64,000 bases of DNA, from contig OZ244707.1 of NCBI GenBank assembly GCA_965218875.1, positions 496,001 through 560,000 of the forward strand, given 5' to 3'. The notes beneath the pieces are model-generated. The model did not search any database, was not told the origin of the DNA, and worked only from the letters and a program-made list of their open reading frames with translations. Below are positions 52,196-62,406 of the stretch, in pieces. The first letter of the stretch is position 1, and the number at the start of each line of letters is the position of its first letter. The stretch comes from CBDCMJ01 sp965218875. Its GTDB lineage: Bacteria; Chloroflexota; Dehalococcoidia; Lucifugimonadales; UBA3495. The translations under genes and the position numbers were made by a program.

Positions 52196-53152
52196 ATGCT
52201 GAAATTCTTCCGGCGCGACCGGGAAGCTGAACAGCGGCGCACCGAAGATGGGGTCAAGGCCAGCCGCGACCGCTGGTTTGGACGCATCCTGGGAGTGCTG
52301 CGGTCTTCCAGGCTGGACGATGCGGTGTGGGAGGAGCTGGAAGAAATCCTCATCTCCTCCGACGTTGGGGTTGACGCCTCCCTGAGAATCGTGGCGGAGC
52401 TGCGGGCGCGCTCCAGAGCGGACGGCTTGGATAGCCCTGAGCAGCTGTTCGAACTCCTGCAACAGACCCTGGTCCGGGACCTGGGGCAGGACGAGACCGA
52501 TACCCCGCCGCTGGAGCCGGAAGCATCCGACGGCCCCTACGTCATCCTGATGGTGGGGGTCAACGGGGTTGGCAAGACCACCAGCATCGCCAAGCTGGCC
52601 CACCACCTGCGGTCGTCGGGTCACAGCGTGATTCTGGGCGCGGCCGACACCTTCCGGGCCGCCGGCGCCGAGCAGTTGGAAATCCTCGGAGAGCGCCTGG
52701 GCGTAGAAGTGGTGAGCCATCGCAGTGGCGGGGACCCCGGGGCGGTGGCCTATGACGCCTACCAGGCCGCCAAGGCCCGGGGCGCCGACGTGCTGATCAT
52801 CGACACCGCCGGCCGGCTGCACACTCGCTCCAACCTCATGGAGGAGTTGCGAAAGGTACACCGCGTCCTGAACCGCCAGGAACCCTCGGCCCCTCACCAG
52901 GTCATTCTCACCCTGGACGCCACCACGGGCCAAAACGGCCTGGCGCAGGCCAAGTCCTTCAAGGAGGCGGTGGAATGCACCGGGATCTTTCTGGCCAAGC
53001 TGGACGGTACGGCCCGGGGCGGGATAGTCCTGGCCATCAAGCAGGAACTGCAAGTACCCATCCTGTTCATCGGCACGGGAGAGGGCCTCAGTGACCTGGC
53101 GCCCTTCGATTCGCGACAGTTCGTCCAGTCCCTCCTCGCCCCCGTCTCCTGA
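52196..53152 (+). CDS. ftsY: Signal recognition particle receptor FtsY
   Basis: 318 residues, the SRP GTPase that docks ribosomes to the membrane. The short N-terminal region (MLKFFRRDREAEQRR) is basic, with no long acidic A domain. The NG domain motifs are VGVNGVGKTTSIAKLA (G1), ADTFRAAGAEQLEI (G2), LIIDTAGRLHTRSNLM (G3), FLAKLDGTARGG (G4) and GTGEGLSDLAPFDSRQFV (C-terminal G5 block). The rnc-ftsY neighbourhood is common in bacteria. Confidence 0.97.
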   Translation: MLKFFRRDREAEQRRTEDGVKASRDRWFGRILGVLRSSRLDDAVWEELEEILISSDVGVDASLRIVAELRARSRADGLDSPEQLFELLQQTLVRDLGQDETDTPPLEPEASDGPYVILMVGVNGVGKTTSIAKLAHHLRSSGHSVILGAADTFRAAGAEQLEILGERLGVEVVSHRSGGDPGAVAYDAYQAAKARGADVLIIDTAGRLHTRSNLMEELRKVHRVLNRQEPSAPHQVILTLDATTGQNGLAQAKSFKEAVECTGIFLAKLDGTARGGIVLAIKQELQVPILFIGTGEGLSDLAPFDSRQFVQSLLAPVS

Positions 53153-53303
53153 GCCTCCCGGTCCGGCCCGCGCACTTTCGGGCCGCGAGGGCCGTCCGGG
53201 GGCAAGGCCAACACAGGTCAACTTTCCATCAGGCCTGCTCTTGCTGAATCCCTCCGGCCCCCCACCTTCCCCGGCGGTAGACCTCACGCCTCCCCGGTGA
53301 CCC

Positions 53304-55694
53304 ATGATTGACATCCTCTCCTGGCTGCTCGCCATTGAATTGCTGGGCGTCCTGGCCCTCCCCATTTGCCTGGTCCTTTTCCGCAGGCTCCCGGACCGGG
53401 GAATCACCCTGGCCAAACCCCTTGCATTGGTGCTGTTTTCCTACGTGCTTTGGGTTTCCGGGCTGACCCACGTCATACCCAACAGCCAGACTACCATCAT
53501 AATCATCCTGGTCCTCGGCGCGGTGGCGGGCCTGCTGCTGCTCCGCGGCCGCACCGCTGCCATCCGGGGGTTCTTGCGGGAGGAGTGGCGTACCCTGGTG
53601 GTGGCCGAGGTGCTGTTCCTGGTCTTCTTCTTCCTGTGGCTGGGCGTCATCTCCGAAACGCCGGCCATCAATCACACCGAGAAGCCCATGGACTTCGGCT
53701 TTATGAACGCGGTGTTGCGGAGCCGTTACTTCCCGCCCGAGGACCCCTGGCTGTCCGGCCACTCCATCAGCTACTACTACTTCGGCCACTTCATGATGGC
53801 CTTTCTGACCAAGCTGGCCGCGGTGCCTTCCAGCGTGGGCTACAACCTGGCGGTGGCGCTGGCGCCCGCCATGCTGGCCTCGGCATGTTTCGGCCTAGTC
53901 TACAACCTGGTGCGGTTGTCCGGCGGCGCCCGGCGGATGGCTATAGGCTTCGCCGTGGCGGCCCCGGCCCTGATAATCCTGGTGGGCAACCTGGAGGGGA
54001 TTCTGGAGTTCGCGCACGCCCAGGGCTGGGGTGGAAGCGGGTTCTGGGAGTGGGTGGGCATCAAGGGCCTCGAGGAGGGGCCGGGCGGCTCGGGGGCCTA
54101 CCCCAACCAGTCGTGGTGGTGGTGGCGCGCTACCCGGGTCATCGATACTTTGAGGGACGGCCAAAGCCTGGACTACACCATCACCGAGTTCCCCATGTTC
54201 AGTTACTTGCTGGGGGACCTGCATCCCCACGTCGTCAGTCTGCCGTTCCTGGTGCTAGGCTTGTCGCTGAGCCTCAACCTATTCTTGTCCCAGGACCGCC
54301 TGGGGCTTTCCTGGCTGCGCCGCCATCCCTGGGAGTTTCTGGCCGTCGCTTTGTTCACCGGCGCCCTGGGCTTCATCAACGCCTGGGACCTGCCCATGAT
54401 GGCCGGGTTGCTGGTTGCCCTGGTGCTGGTCAAGGGCTGCCGCGACTACGGAGGCGGCCTGCGGGCGGCGGCGGTCAACGGCGCTGCTGTGCTGGCGCCG
54501 GTCCTGGGCCTCGGTGTGGCGCTGTTCCTGCCCTTCTACCTGACGGTAAGCGGGCAGGCCTGGGGAATTGTGCCTCTAATGGAGGTCAGCACCCGGCCCT
54601 TCTTGTTCTTCGTCGCCATGGGCCTGTTCTCCGTGCTGGCCGTCTCCTTTATACTGCGGCAACTGCCCAGGCCGTTGCGGCCGGCGGCAGCAGAGGCGCC
54701 GGCGGCGAGGCTGGTCCTGGCGGTCACCCTGGCCCCCCTGGTGGTTTGGGCAGTCGCGGTGATAGTCCTCAGCGCCGCCGGACATGGCGCCTCTCCCGCC
54801 CAGCTTGGGGGCCGGATGGCGCTGGTGCTGCCCGGTCTGGCCCTGGTGGCCGCGGCCGCTTACAGCGCGGCCCTGAGGCTGGGCCGGGACAACGATACCG
54901 GCGTCTCGTTTCCTTTGCTGTTAGCAGCCTTGGGCTTCTACCTTTTGGTTGGAGCCGAGCTGTTCTACGTGGCCGACGTGTTCGGCAACCGCATGAACAC
55001 GGTGTTCAAGTTCTACTACCAGGCGTGGCTGCTCCTGGGGCTGGCCGGGGTCTACGGGGTCTATCACTGGTGGAGCCGCCGCTCCGAGTCCGGGCGCACG
55101 GCGGAGGAGCGGGCAGCCTGGCGGCGACGGGCGGCCGGGGCGGGAAACCTGGCCTGGATGGCCGGGGTGGCTTTTCTGGTCGCCGCCTCGGCCTACTACG
55201 CCTTAGGGGCGGTCTTGGACCGGACCGGGCTGCTGAGAGACGACCATACCCTGGCCGACAATACCGCCAACGGCCTGGCCTTTGTGCGAGACAGCGACCC
55301 CGGGGAATACGCCGCGATTACGTGGCTGCGGGACGAGGCCCCCTGGGGGCGGATCGTGGAGGCGGTGGGGGACGACTACTCGGAGTTCGGCCGGGTCTCC
55401 GCCAGCACGGGTCTCCCCACCGTGCTGGGCTGGCGGGGACACGAGGTGCAATGGCGAGGCGGCGGCGACATCTATGACCGGCGGACCCGGGACGTGGCCC
55501 GGATCTACCGCGGCGGCAGCGAAGACGCGGTGCGTCCGCTGCTGGAAGCCTACGGGGTGCGCTACGTTTACGTGGGGAAGAGGGAGCGGGCCCGGTACGG
55601 GACGCAAGGCCTTGCCGCTCTTGACGGCTTTCTGAAGACCGCTTTCGACCGGCAGGGAGTGAAGGTCTACGAGGTGGCCGACGGCGGCGGCTGA
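53304..55694 (+). CDS. DUF2298 polytopic membrane protein
   Basis: 796 residues with about 14 or more membrane spans. The DUF2298 signature is clear: ETPAINHTEKPMDFGFMNAV followed by SRYFPPEDPWLSGHSISYYY and FGHFM. A long C-terminal extracytoplasmic region (from about residue 640) has an acidic motif VEAVGDDYSEFGRVSASTGL and YGVRYVYVGKRER, as in glycosyltransferase-associated membrane proteins. The family is common in Chloroflexota and often paired, as here, with an Agl23-like gene. A lipid-linked glycosyltransferase role is inferred. Confidence 0.92.
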   Translation: MIDILSWLLAIELLGVLALPICLVLFRRLPDRGITLAKPLALVLFSYVLWVSGLTHVIPNSQTTIIIILVLGAVAGLLLLRGRTAAIRGFLREEWRTLVVAEVLFLVFFFLWLGVISETPAINHTEKPMDFGFMNAVLRSRYFPPEDPWLSGHSISYYYFGHFMMAFLTKLAAVPSSVGYNLAVALAPAMLASACFGLVYNLVRLSGGARRMAIGFAVAAPALIILVGNLEGILEFAHAQGWGGSGFWEWVGIKGLEEGPGGSGAYPNQSWWWWRATRVIDTLRDGQSLDYTITEFPMFSYLLGDLHPHVVSLPFLVLGLSLSLNLFLSQDRLGLSWLRRHPWEFLAVALFTGALGFINAWDLPMMAGLLVALVLVKGCRDYGGGLRAAAVNGAAVLAPVLGLGVALFLPFYLTVSGQAWGIVPLMEVSTRPFLFFVAMGLFSVLAVSFILRQLPRPLRPAAAEAPAARLVLAVTLAPLVVWAVAVIVLSAAGHGASPAQLGGRMALVLPGLALVAAAAYSAALRLGRDNDTGVSFPLLLAALGFYLLVGAELFYVADVFGNRMNTVFKFYYQAWLLLGLAGVYGVYHWWSRRSESGRTAEERAAWRRRAAGAGNLAWMAGVAFLVAASAYYALGAVLDRTGLLRDDHTLADNTANGLAFVRDSDPGEYAAITWLRDEAPWGRIVEAVGDDYSEFGRVSASTGLPTVLGWRGHEVQWRGGGDIYDRRTRDVARIYRGGSEDAVRPLLEAYGVRYVYVGKRERARYGTQGLAALDGFLKTAFDRQGVKVYEVADGGG

Positions 55695-55701
55695 AGACGC
55701 A

Positions 55702-58437
55702 ATGGCAGCGATTCCAGAGGAAAGAAGGGGTTTATTGGCCTTAGGCGCTTTGCGGCCGCGGCTCGACCGGCTTGCCGCCATGCCATTTAGATGGCGTTTC
55801 GGGCCGTTGGAGGCCGCTTTCCTGGCGTTGGTGGCCTTGGCCTTGGGGATGCGGCTGTGGGAATTGGGCGCCCGCGCGATGCACTACGACGAGGCGATAC
55901 ACCTTCACTACGCCTGGCGGCTGCTCCACAGCGAAGGCCTAGCCGGAGGCTTCCCCTGGGTCTTCGGGACCGATTTCATCCACTCTCCGTGGATGCACGG
56001 GCCATTCCAGATCGAGCTGGTCGCGCTGACACTGCGAATCTTCGGCGACACCGATCTCGTCGCGCGCCTGCCCTTTGCCCTGTTCGGCGCGGCGCTGGTG
56101 GCGCTGCCCTATTTCCTGCGGGACTACCTGGGCCGCGCCGGCGCCCTGATGGCCGGGGTAATGCTCACCCTATCCCCGGCCCTGCTCTACTTCAGCCGCT
56201 TTGGCCGCAACGACATCCTCATGGCCGTCTGGACCCTGGCCCTGCTGATACTGATGTGGCGGTACATGCACGAAGGGAAGCACCGCTATCTCTATCTGGC
56301 GGCGGTGGTCCTGGCCTGCATGTACGGGACCAAAGAGACGGCATACATCGTCACCTTCACCTTTGGCCTCATAGCCCTCCTCCTGTCGCTGCCCACGCTG
56401 CCCTCGCTTATGCTGGGGCGCGACGCCTTGGCCCGGATGGCGGGCCCCACCGGGTTTCTGCTGCTGCTCGTCACCCTCACGCTGCCCCAGTGGGTGCCAA
56501 TCGTCAGCCTGGCCCAGGGCGCTCTGGGCCTCGGCCTGGTCAACGAAAACGGGGCGGCGGGCGGCTTGGTGGGCGCTCCCCAATGGGCCGGTCCCGTCGT
56601 GCAGCTTCCCGTCTACCACGCCCCCTGGCCCCTTCATCTAGCGGCGGCATTGGCACTGGTGGGAGCGCTGGCGTGGCCGGCCTGGAGGCGGGCCCGGACC
56701 TACGGCGGCGCATGGGCCCGACCCCTGGCCGTCAACCTCGGCGCGCCGCTGATGGGCGCGGCGGCCGCCGCCCTGGTGGTGTTCCGGCCCGCCGGCGGGG
56801 CCTCGTCCTCCACCGGCGGCCTGGTGTTGGATTTCGTCTTGGCCGGGGTCCTGGTCGGGAGCGCCGTGGGCCTTCTGGCGGCGGCCAGGCATCCCTGGCG
56901 GGCGGGCGCCATGCTCCTGGCGGTCCCCGCGCAGTTGACCGCTCTCTACGCGATATTGCTGACCGATGCGGTGAACGTGGCCGCCGTGGTAAATGGCGTG
57001 CTTCCCTCCGGAATTTCGGTGGACGTCACCGGCAACGGCGTTCCCGTCAACTACGTAGTGGCCGGGGTGTTGCTGCTGGCCGCTCTCAACCTGTCCATGT
57101 ATCTGGGAGTCCGCTGGCTTGGGGGCCGCTGGCTCGTGATGGCCGCCCTCTTTTACCTGACCTGGGCCGCCATCTACACCACCCTGTTCACCAACGCCGC
57201 AGGCCTCTTCAGCGGCGTTTGGCAGGGCATGGGTTACTGGATCGCCCAACAGGACGTGGCCCGGGGCAGCCAACCCTGGTACTACTACTTCGTGGGCCTA
57301 TCCGTCTACGAAGTCCTGCCGGTGGTCTTTGGCATAGCCGGCGCCGTGTATTTCTGGCGGAAGCTGGACGTGCTGGGTCTGGTCTTGGCCCTGTGGGCGG
57401 TCTTGACCCTCATCATTTACACCGTCGCCAGCGAAAAGATGCCCTGGCTGCTGGTCAACATCACCCTGCCGTTCATCCTCCTGGCCGGCAAGTATCTGGG
57501 CCACTTGGTGGAGGGAATAGACTGGCGGCGGGTCATAACGCGGGGACAGGTGCTCCTGTTGCTGCTTCCGCCTTCGCTGGCGGCGGGGGTGGTGTATTTG
57601 GCTTACACCTACACAGACCCCGGAGGGGGGTTTTCCGCGGCGCACTGGGCCCTGTTGTTCGGCGTCGCCCTTGCGGCGGTCCTCACGGCGGGGCTGGTGC
57701 GGCTGGCCAAGCCAAGAAACGGTCCGGCCCTGGTAGCCCTGGGACTGGCGGGTCTGCTGCTGGGCTTTGGCACGGTGACCGCGGTGCGCGCGTCCTATTC
57801 CTATGACGACAGCCCCCAGGAGTTGTTGGTCTACGCCCAGGGCAGCCAGGACCTGCGAAAGTCCTTTCGGCTAATCGAGGGCCGGGTCCCGCCCCGCCCG
57901 CCCTCCGAGCCTGTCGTTCACGTGGACTACGACCTGTGGTACCCGTTCAACTGGTACGTGAGAGACCTGGAGAGGGCCGGCGCCATGGATTTCCGGTGTT
58001 TTAAGTCACCTCACGAGGAGGACTGGCACGAGGGGTGCATCCCTGCGGAGGTCCGCCCGGAATCGCTCGGCTGGATGCTCACCACGGGGCACACCCAGGG
58101 CAGCGCGGACGCTTTGTCCGGGTTCCAGCGCGACGGACCCCGGCGCAACCTGCTGTGGTTCAACGAGGAAACCTACCGCCGTCCCGGGGAGCAACGGTTC
58201 CCCTGCCCGCCCAGGCGCGCGGCGCTGTACTGCGCTCCGGAGGGCCAGGAGGCCGAGGGCCATCCCTGGCGGTTCAAGGGGCTGCCCAACGGGGTGCAGT
58301 TGCGCAAGGACTTCAGCTACTTCAAGTCGGTGGCCGCCAACCGGCGGTCGTGGTCCGACGCCCTGGACTACTTGCTGTTCCGCAAACTTGAGGGCGACTG
58401 GCTAAACTCGCAGTACTACAGCTACCTCGCCCCATGA
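55702..58437 (+). CDS. Agl23-like (TIGR03663) membrane glycosyltransferase
   Basis: 911 residues, GT39/PMT-like fold with about 14 helices. The N-terminal loop MHYDEAIHLHYAWRLLHSEG carries the catalytic-type acidic D-E pair. Next are GTDFIHSPWMHGPFQIELV and SRFGRNDILMAVWTLALLIL. The C-terminal 200 residues are extracytoplasmic (VHVDYDLWYPFNWYVRDLER). The family was named for association with flippase-dependent N-glycosylation. It starts 7 bp after the DUF2298 gene; both probably assemble surface glycans. Confidence 0.9.
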   Translation: MAAIPEERRGLLALGALRPRLDRLAAMPFRWRFGPLEAAFLALVALALGMRLWELGARAMHYDEAIHLHYAWRLLHSEGLAGGFPWVFGTDFIHSPWMHGPFQIELVALTLRIFGDTDLVARLPFALFGAALVALPYFLRDYLGRAGALMAGVMLTLSPALLYFSRFGRNDILMAVWTLALLILMWRYMHEGKHRYLYLAAVVLACMYGTKETAYIVTFTFGLIALLLSLPTLPSLMLGRDALARMAGPTGFLLLLVTLTLPQWVPIVSLAQGALGLGLVNENGAAGGLVGAPQWAGPVVQLPVYHAPWPLHLAAALALVGALAWPAWRRARTYGGAWARPLAVNLGAPLMGAAAAALVVFRPAGGASSSTGGLVLDFVLAGVLVGSAVGLLAAARHPWRAGAMLLAVPAQLTALYAILLTDAVNVAAVVNGVLPSGISVDVTGNGVPVNYVVAGVLLLAALNLSMYLGVRWLGGRWLVMAALFYLTWAAIYTTLFTNAAGLFSGVWQGMGYWIAQQDVARGSQPWYYYFVGLSVYEVLPVVFGIAGAVYFWRKLDVLGLVLALWAVLTLIIYTVASEKMPWLLVNITLPFILLAGKYLGHLVEGIDWRRVITRGQVLLLLLPPSLAAGVVYLAYTYTDPGGGFSAAHWALLFGVALAAVLTAGLVRLAKPRNGPALVALGLAGLLLGFGTVTAVRASYSYDDSPQELLVYAQGSQDLRKSFRLIEGRVPPRPPSEPVVHVDYDLWYPFNWYVRDLERAGAMDFRCFKSPHEEDWHEGCIPAEVRPESLGWMLTTGHTQGSADALSGFQRDGPRRNLLWFNEETYRRPGEQRFPCPPRRAALYCAPEGQEAEGHPWRFKGLPNGVQLRKDFSYFKSVAANRRSWSDALDYLLFRKLEGDWLNSQYYSYLAP

Positions 58438-59189
58438 CGGGCGCCATGACGGCGCCGGGCCGCCGCCCCGCATCGAGCACCTTCCGCCAGCCCGGACCGT
58501 CCGGCCTATCCGGCCCGACCGGGCATAGGTTCCGCACCGGCTGACCGCCCGCAACCGGGCTCGCAAGTGTTCAGTGTCAGGGGAATCGCATTTTGATTTT
58601 CGTAACATGGGCGTGGTTAACACGCGATTGCCCTGGCGCCGGCTGGCTGGGCGCGGCGGCGTGGGGCTTGGATTTGTCTTTTGTTGGAACAAATAAGGAA
58701 CAAATTGGTCACCGGGTTGGATTCGTTTTTCCGTTGGAACGAATAGGGAACGAATCGGCGATAGGGCTGAAATCCTAGAGCTGAAATCCTACAGGCCGCT
58801 TTGGGCAATGGCCGCCGGCGCATGGGCAATGTAGTGTCAGTTCGTTTACCGGCTTTGGGGTGGGTCAGGCGTTAATAGCTGCCAACTAATAGTAGTGTAG
58901 GGAGTGGGCACTGGAGCAGGCAAGGGGGAAGTATCGAGAGCTTTTAGTGGTTAGTGGTTAATGGCCCGGGGCGCCTTGCCTGAAGTGTAGTCGAGGGATT
59001 AAGCCGGGACGACGAGAATGGAGGCACCCCATCAAAGTCTGAACAGTTACCACGGTTCCGGCCCGCTTGTGGCCCCGGAAGCGGGGACTTTATACTGGTG
59101 GCCCGGCGTGGCCGCCCCGTTTTTTGGACCAGTTCCCCTTGGCCAGGACGCCGGATTGCTTACGCGGCAACGCAGGTTGGAATCTATTG
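58438..59189. other. Long intergenic region with repeat copy C
   Basis: No gene is supported before the GTG at 59190. It contains a divergent copy of the dispersed repeat (58660-58860). The remaining A/T-richer pieces near 58870-59000 show no clear promoter. Confidence 0.55.
58660..58860 (+). repeat. Dispersed noncoding repeat, divergent copy C with doubled core
   Basis: It holds the conserved hairpin core twice: 58670-58708 (GATTTGT...ACAAAT version) and 58719-58758 (GATTCGT...ACGAAT version). The rest aligns weakly to copy A (near 300-360). In the first core all four arm positions have changed together, keeping base pairing. Confidence 0.65.
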
Positions 59190-60269
59190 GTGAGCCATCA
59201 ATGGCAGTTCTGGCTAGGCCTGGCAGTGAGCGTGCTGCTGCTGGTGGTCCTCCTGTACCAGGTGGACGTGGGCGAGGTCAGGGACGCGCTGGTCCGCGCC
59301 GACTACGCGTACCTTGCGCCGGCCATCCTGCTCTATTTCGTGGGAGTCTACTTCCGGTCGGTGCGGTGGCGTTACCTGCTAACGCCGTTGAGCCTGCTGC
59401 CGGTGGGCCGCCTATACCCGGTGGTGGTGATAGGCTACATGGCCAACAACCTGCTGCCTGCCAGGCTGGGGGAGGTGGTCCGCGCCTACTACCTGGCCAG
59501 GCGGCAGCCCGAGGTCAGCGGCAGCTCCGCCCTGGCCACCATCGCCGTGGAGCGGGTCTACGACGGCCTGACCCTGCTGGCTTGGGCCGCCATCGCCGGG
59601 CCGCTGCTGGTGCTCCTGGGCGAGTTCGACAGTTCCAGCCAGACCTCCCGGACCACCTGGATAGTCGTGGCGGCGGTGGTGGCTTCGCTGTTCGCCGGAG
59701 CCCTGGCGGTCCTCACCTGTTTGGCGGCAGTCCCCAGGTCCCTGGAGTTCGTAGACCGGCTCCTGGGCCTCGTGCCGGCCCGGCTGCGGCCCAAAGCGCG
59801 GCAACTGGTGCACGGCTTCGTGGACGGATTGAAGGTGCTGACCTCTCCCAGGAAGCACCTGGGCCTGTTCCTGCTGTCTCTGCCGGTGTGGGCGTGCGAG
59901 GCCGGCGTGTACTACGTCATAGCCCGCTCCTTCGGCATCGACGACCACTTCAGCTCGGCCGGGGCCCTGGTGCTGGTGATAATGCTGCTCACCGCCACCT
60001 CGAACATGGCCACAGCCCTGCCCAGTTCCATTGGCGGCATCGGCCCCTTCGAGGTGGTCTCGCAGCAGACGCTGATAGCCGTGGGCGTGGGCGGCTCCCT
60101 GGCCGGGGCTTACGCCGGGTTCCTGCACCTGGTGGCCCTGTGGATCCCGGTGAACGCGGTCGGGCTTGTGCTGCTGTGGAAGCAAAACCTATCTCTGCGC
60201 GGGTTGGCCCGGTGGCGGCCGGCGACGGACGGAGAGAGCAGGCGGGAAAGCCCCTTGGGAACAGGGTGA
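59190..60269 (+). CDS. Lysylphosphatidylglycerol synthase-type membrane protein (UPF0104/YbhN-like)
   Basis: 359 residues from GTG 59190. About 8-9 membrane helices of the LPG_synthase_TM flippase-like family. Blocks seen are YFRSVRWRYLLTPLSLLPVG, VIGYMANNLLPARLGEVVRA, TIAVERVYDGLTLL and ALPSSIGGIGPFEVVSQQT. No C-terminal aminoacyl-transferase part is present, so it may be only the transporter part. It sits in front of a UGM-like flavoprotein, consistent with envelope glycolipid export. Start codons up to 59067 exist but add soluble Pro/Arg-rich residues. Confidence 0.88.
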   Translation: MSHQWQFWLGLAVSVLLLVVLLYQVDVGEVRDALVRADYAYLAPAILLYFVGVYFRSVRWRYLLTPLSLLPVGRLYPVVVIGYMANNLLPARLGEVVRAYYLARRQPEVSGSSALATIAVERVYDGLTLLAWAAIAGPLLVLLGEFDSSSQTSRTTWIVVAAVVASLFAGALAVLTCLAAVPRSLEFVDRLLGLVPARLRPKARQLVHGFVDGLKVLTSPRKHLGLFLLSLPVWACEAGVYYVIARSFGIDDHFSSAGALVLVIMLLTATSNMATALPSSIGGIGPFEVVSQQTLIAVGVGGSLAGAYAGFLHLVALWIPVNAVGLVLLWKQNLSLRGLARWRPATDGESRRESPLGTG

Positions 60270-60319
60270 GTGATGGAAGAAGGACGCCGGGCGCAGGGGC
60301 GTCGGAAGGACGAGACACG

Positions 60320-61639
60320 GTGAGAGTCGGCATCATCGGCGGTGGCGCGGCGGGGCTGGCCGCCGCCTACGAGTTGACCAAGGGCGGCCACTACGCCGAA
60401 GTGTTCGAGCAGGCCCCTTTCCTGGGCGGCCAGGCCTCCACCTTTCCGGTGGGCGGCGGCCAACTGGAGAGAGGGTACCACCACCTCTTCGTCAGCGACT
60501 CGGACATGACGGAGTTGATCCACGAGTTGGGACTGGGCGACAAGCTGGCCTGGCTCGAGTCCAAGGTGGGGCTGTACCACGGCGGCAAGGTCTGGGACTT
60601 CAGCACGCCCATGGACCTGCTGCGCTTCAAGCCGCTGTCCCTGCCCCAGCGCCTCTGGCTGGGGCTGTGGACATTCCTGCTGCAGAAGACCACCCACTGG
60701 CAGAGATTCGAAAACATAACGGCCAGGGACTGGATAGTGCGCTACATGGGGCAGCGGATCTACAGCGTCATCTGGGAGCCGCTGCTGCGGGGCAAGTTCG
60801 GCGAGTATCACGACCAGGTGAGCATGACCTGGTTGTGGGGCAAGATCTACCTCCGGGTGGCGTCCCGGGGCAAAGGCCTCCAGAAGGAGCGGCTGGGGTA
60901 CCCCATGGGAAGCTTCGGCGAAGTGTTCGACGAGCTGGCCCGGCGCGTCGAGGACCAGGGCGGGCGGGTGCACCGGTCGGCGGCGGTCAATCGCGTGGTG
61001 GTGGAGGACGGCGCGGCCACCGGCCTGGAGGTGCAGTTGGCGGGAGAGGACCCCCGGCCCCTGGCCTACGACGCCGTCATAGCCACCACTCCGTCGTACG
61101 TCTTCACCCGGCTGGCGCCTCCCATGCCGGAAGACTACCGGAGGAAGCTGGAGGAGGTCGAGTACCTATCGGCGGTGTTGATGATCCTGGTCCTGGACCG
61201 TCCCCTGACCGCCAAATACTGGATCAACATTGCCGACACCGGCCTGCCCTTCGTAGCCATCATCGAGCACACCAACATGATAGACAAGTCGCTATACGGC
61301 GGGCGGCACGTCGTCTACATCAGCAACTACCCCAGCCGGGAAAACCCCCTGTACCGGAAGAGCGCTGAGGAGTTGCTGGACGAGTTCACTCCCCACCTGA
61401 AGAACATCAATCCCGATTTCGACCGTTCCTGGGTCTTGGAGTACCACCACCACCGGGTGGACGGCGCCCAGCCCGTCATTGGGGTGGGCTACAGTGAGCG
61501 CATACCCTCGCACCAGACGCCTTTCCGGAACCTGTACCTGGCCAACACCACCCAGATTTACCCGGAGGACCGGGGCACCAACTACTCGGTGCGGATGGGA
61601 CGGCGCGTGGCCCGCATGGTTGTGGAGGACGCGGGTTGA
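60320..61639 (+). CDS. FAD-dependent UDP-galactopyranose mutase/protoporphyrinogen oxidase-like flavoprotein
   Basis: 439 residues from GTG 60320 (VRVGIIGGGAAGLAAAYELT). FAD motif GGGAAGLAAA and the following FEQAPFLGGQASTFPVGGG with ERGYHHLFV match NAD(P)/FAD proteins that work on polysaccharide or isoprenoid substrates. The C-terminal flavin contact is NLYLANTTQIYPEDRGTNYS. Neighbouring flippase-type and glycosyltransferase genes suggest a lipid- or sugar-nucleotide substrate. The frame extends upstream to 59018 only by chance. Confidence 0.85.
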   Translation: MRVGIIGGGAAGLAAAYELTKGGHYAEVFEQAPFLGGQASTFPVGGGQLERGYHHLFVSDSDMTELIHELGLGDKLAWLESKVGLYHGGKVWDFSTPMDLLRFKPLSLPQRLWLGLWTFLLQKTTHWQRFENITARDWIVRYMGQRIYSVIWEPLLRGKFGEYHDQVSMTWLWGKIYLRVASRGKGLQKERLGYPMGSFGEVFDELARRVEDQGGRVHRSAAVNRVVVEDGAATGLEVQLAGEDPRPLAYDAVIATTPSYVFTRLAPPMPEDYRRKLEEVEYLSAVLMILVLDRPLTAKYWINIADTGLPFVAIIEHTNMIDKSLYGGRHVVYISNYPSRENPLYRKSAEELLDEFTPHLKNINPDFDRSWVLEYHHHRVDGAQPVIGVGYSERIPSHQTPFRNLYLANTTQIYPEDRGTNYSVRMGRRVARMVVEDAG

Positions 61640-61743
61640 CGCTTCCGGGCCCGTATTCTAAACTCGTGCCGGTAATTCCCCCGAACCGGGGCCTCTCGCC
61701 CCACTGAGGCCGCCGCAAGCCGACGGCGACGGACGATGGACCA

Positions 61744-62256
61744 ATGGAGCTGAAGTCGTTCATAAGAGACATTCCCGATTTTCCCCAGCCCGGAATTCTG
61801 TATCGCGACATCACACCCCTGCTCCGGGACCCCGGCGCGTTTAGGCACACTATCGATCTGCTGGCGGACCGTTTTGGCGGCGATGACCTGGACCTGATAG
61901 TGGCGGCTGAATCCCGGGGCTTCCTGTTTGGCGCTCCCCTGGCTTACCAACTCGGCAAGCCCATCGTTCCCGCTAGGAAGCGGGGCAAGCTGCCGGCGGC
62001 CGTCCACCAGGCGGAATTCACCCTGGAATACGGGGCCGATGTCATGGAGATGCACGTGGACGGGGTGACCCAGGGGCAGCGCGCCTTACTGCTGGACGAC
62101 CTACTGGCCACCGGGGGCACGCTGCAGGCCAGCGCGAGGCTGGTGGAAATGGCCGGCGGCGTCGTTGCCGCCGTGGGCGTCGTCATAGAGTTGACCCAAC
62201 TGCGGGGCCGGGACCTGCTGGAAGGCTATGACGTGTTCTCGGTGGTCCAGTACTAG
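61744..62256 (+). CDS. apt: Adenine phosphoribosyltransferase
   Basis: 170 residues, normal length. It salvages adenine to AMP with PRPP. The N-terminus SFIRDIPDFPQPGILYRDIT is typical, and the PRPP loop is ALLLDDLLATGGTLQA. The base-binding AAESRGFLFGAPLAYQL loop is present. Cytoplasmic; single gene. Confidence 0.97.
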   Translation: MELKSFIRDIPDFPQPGILYRDITPLLRDPGAFRHTIDLLADRFGGDDLDLIVAAESRGFLFGAPLAYQLGKPIVPARKRGKLPAAVHQAEFTLEYGADVMEMHVDGVTQGQRALLLDDLLATGGTLQASARLVEMAGGVVAAVGVVIELTQLRGRDLLEGYDVFSVVQY

Positions 62257-62406
62257 CGCGCCAGGCCGGGGGCCTTTACGGGACCCGCCCGGTCCGGTCG
62301 CGCGGTGTCCAGAACAGCAGCACCTATGGCCGCGAGTAGCCGTTGGTCCGGCGTCGATCCCCGGGGCATCGGTCAACGGGGCAGATACAGCACCAGGGAG
62401 GCAGCA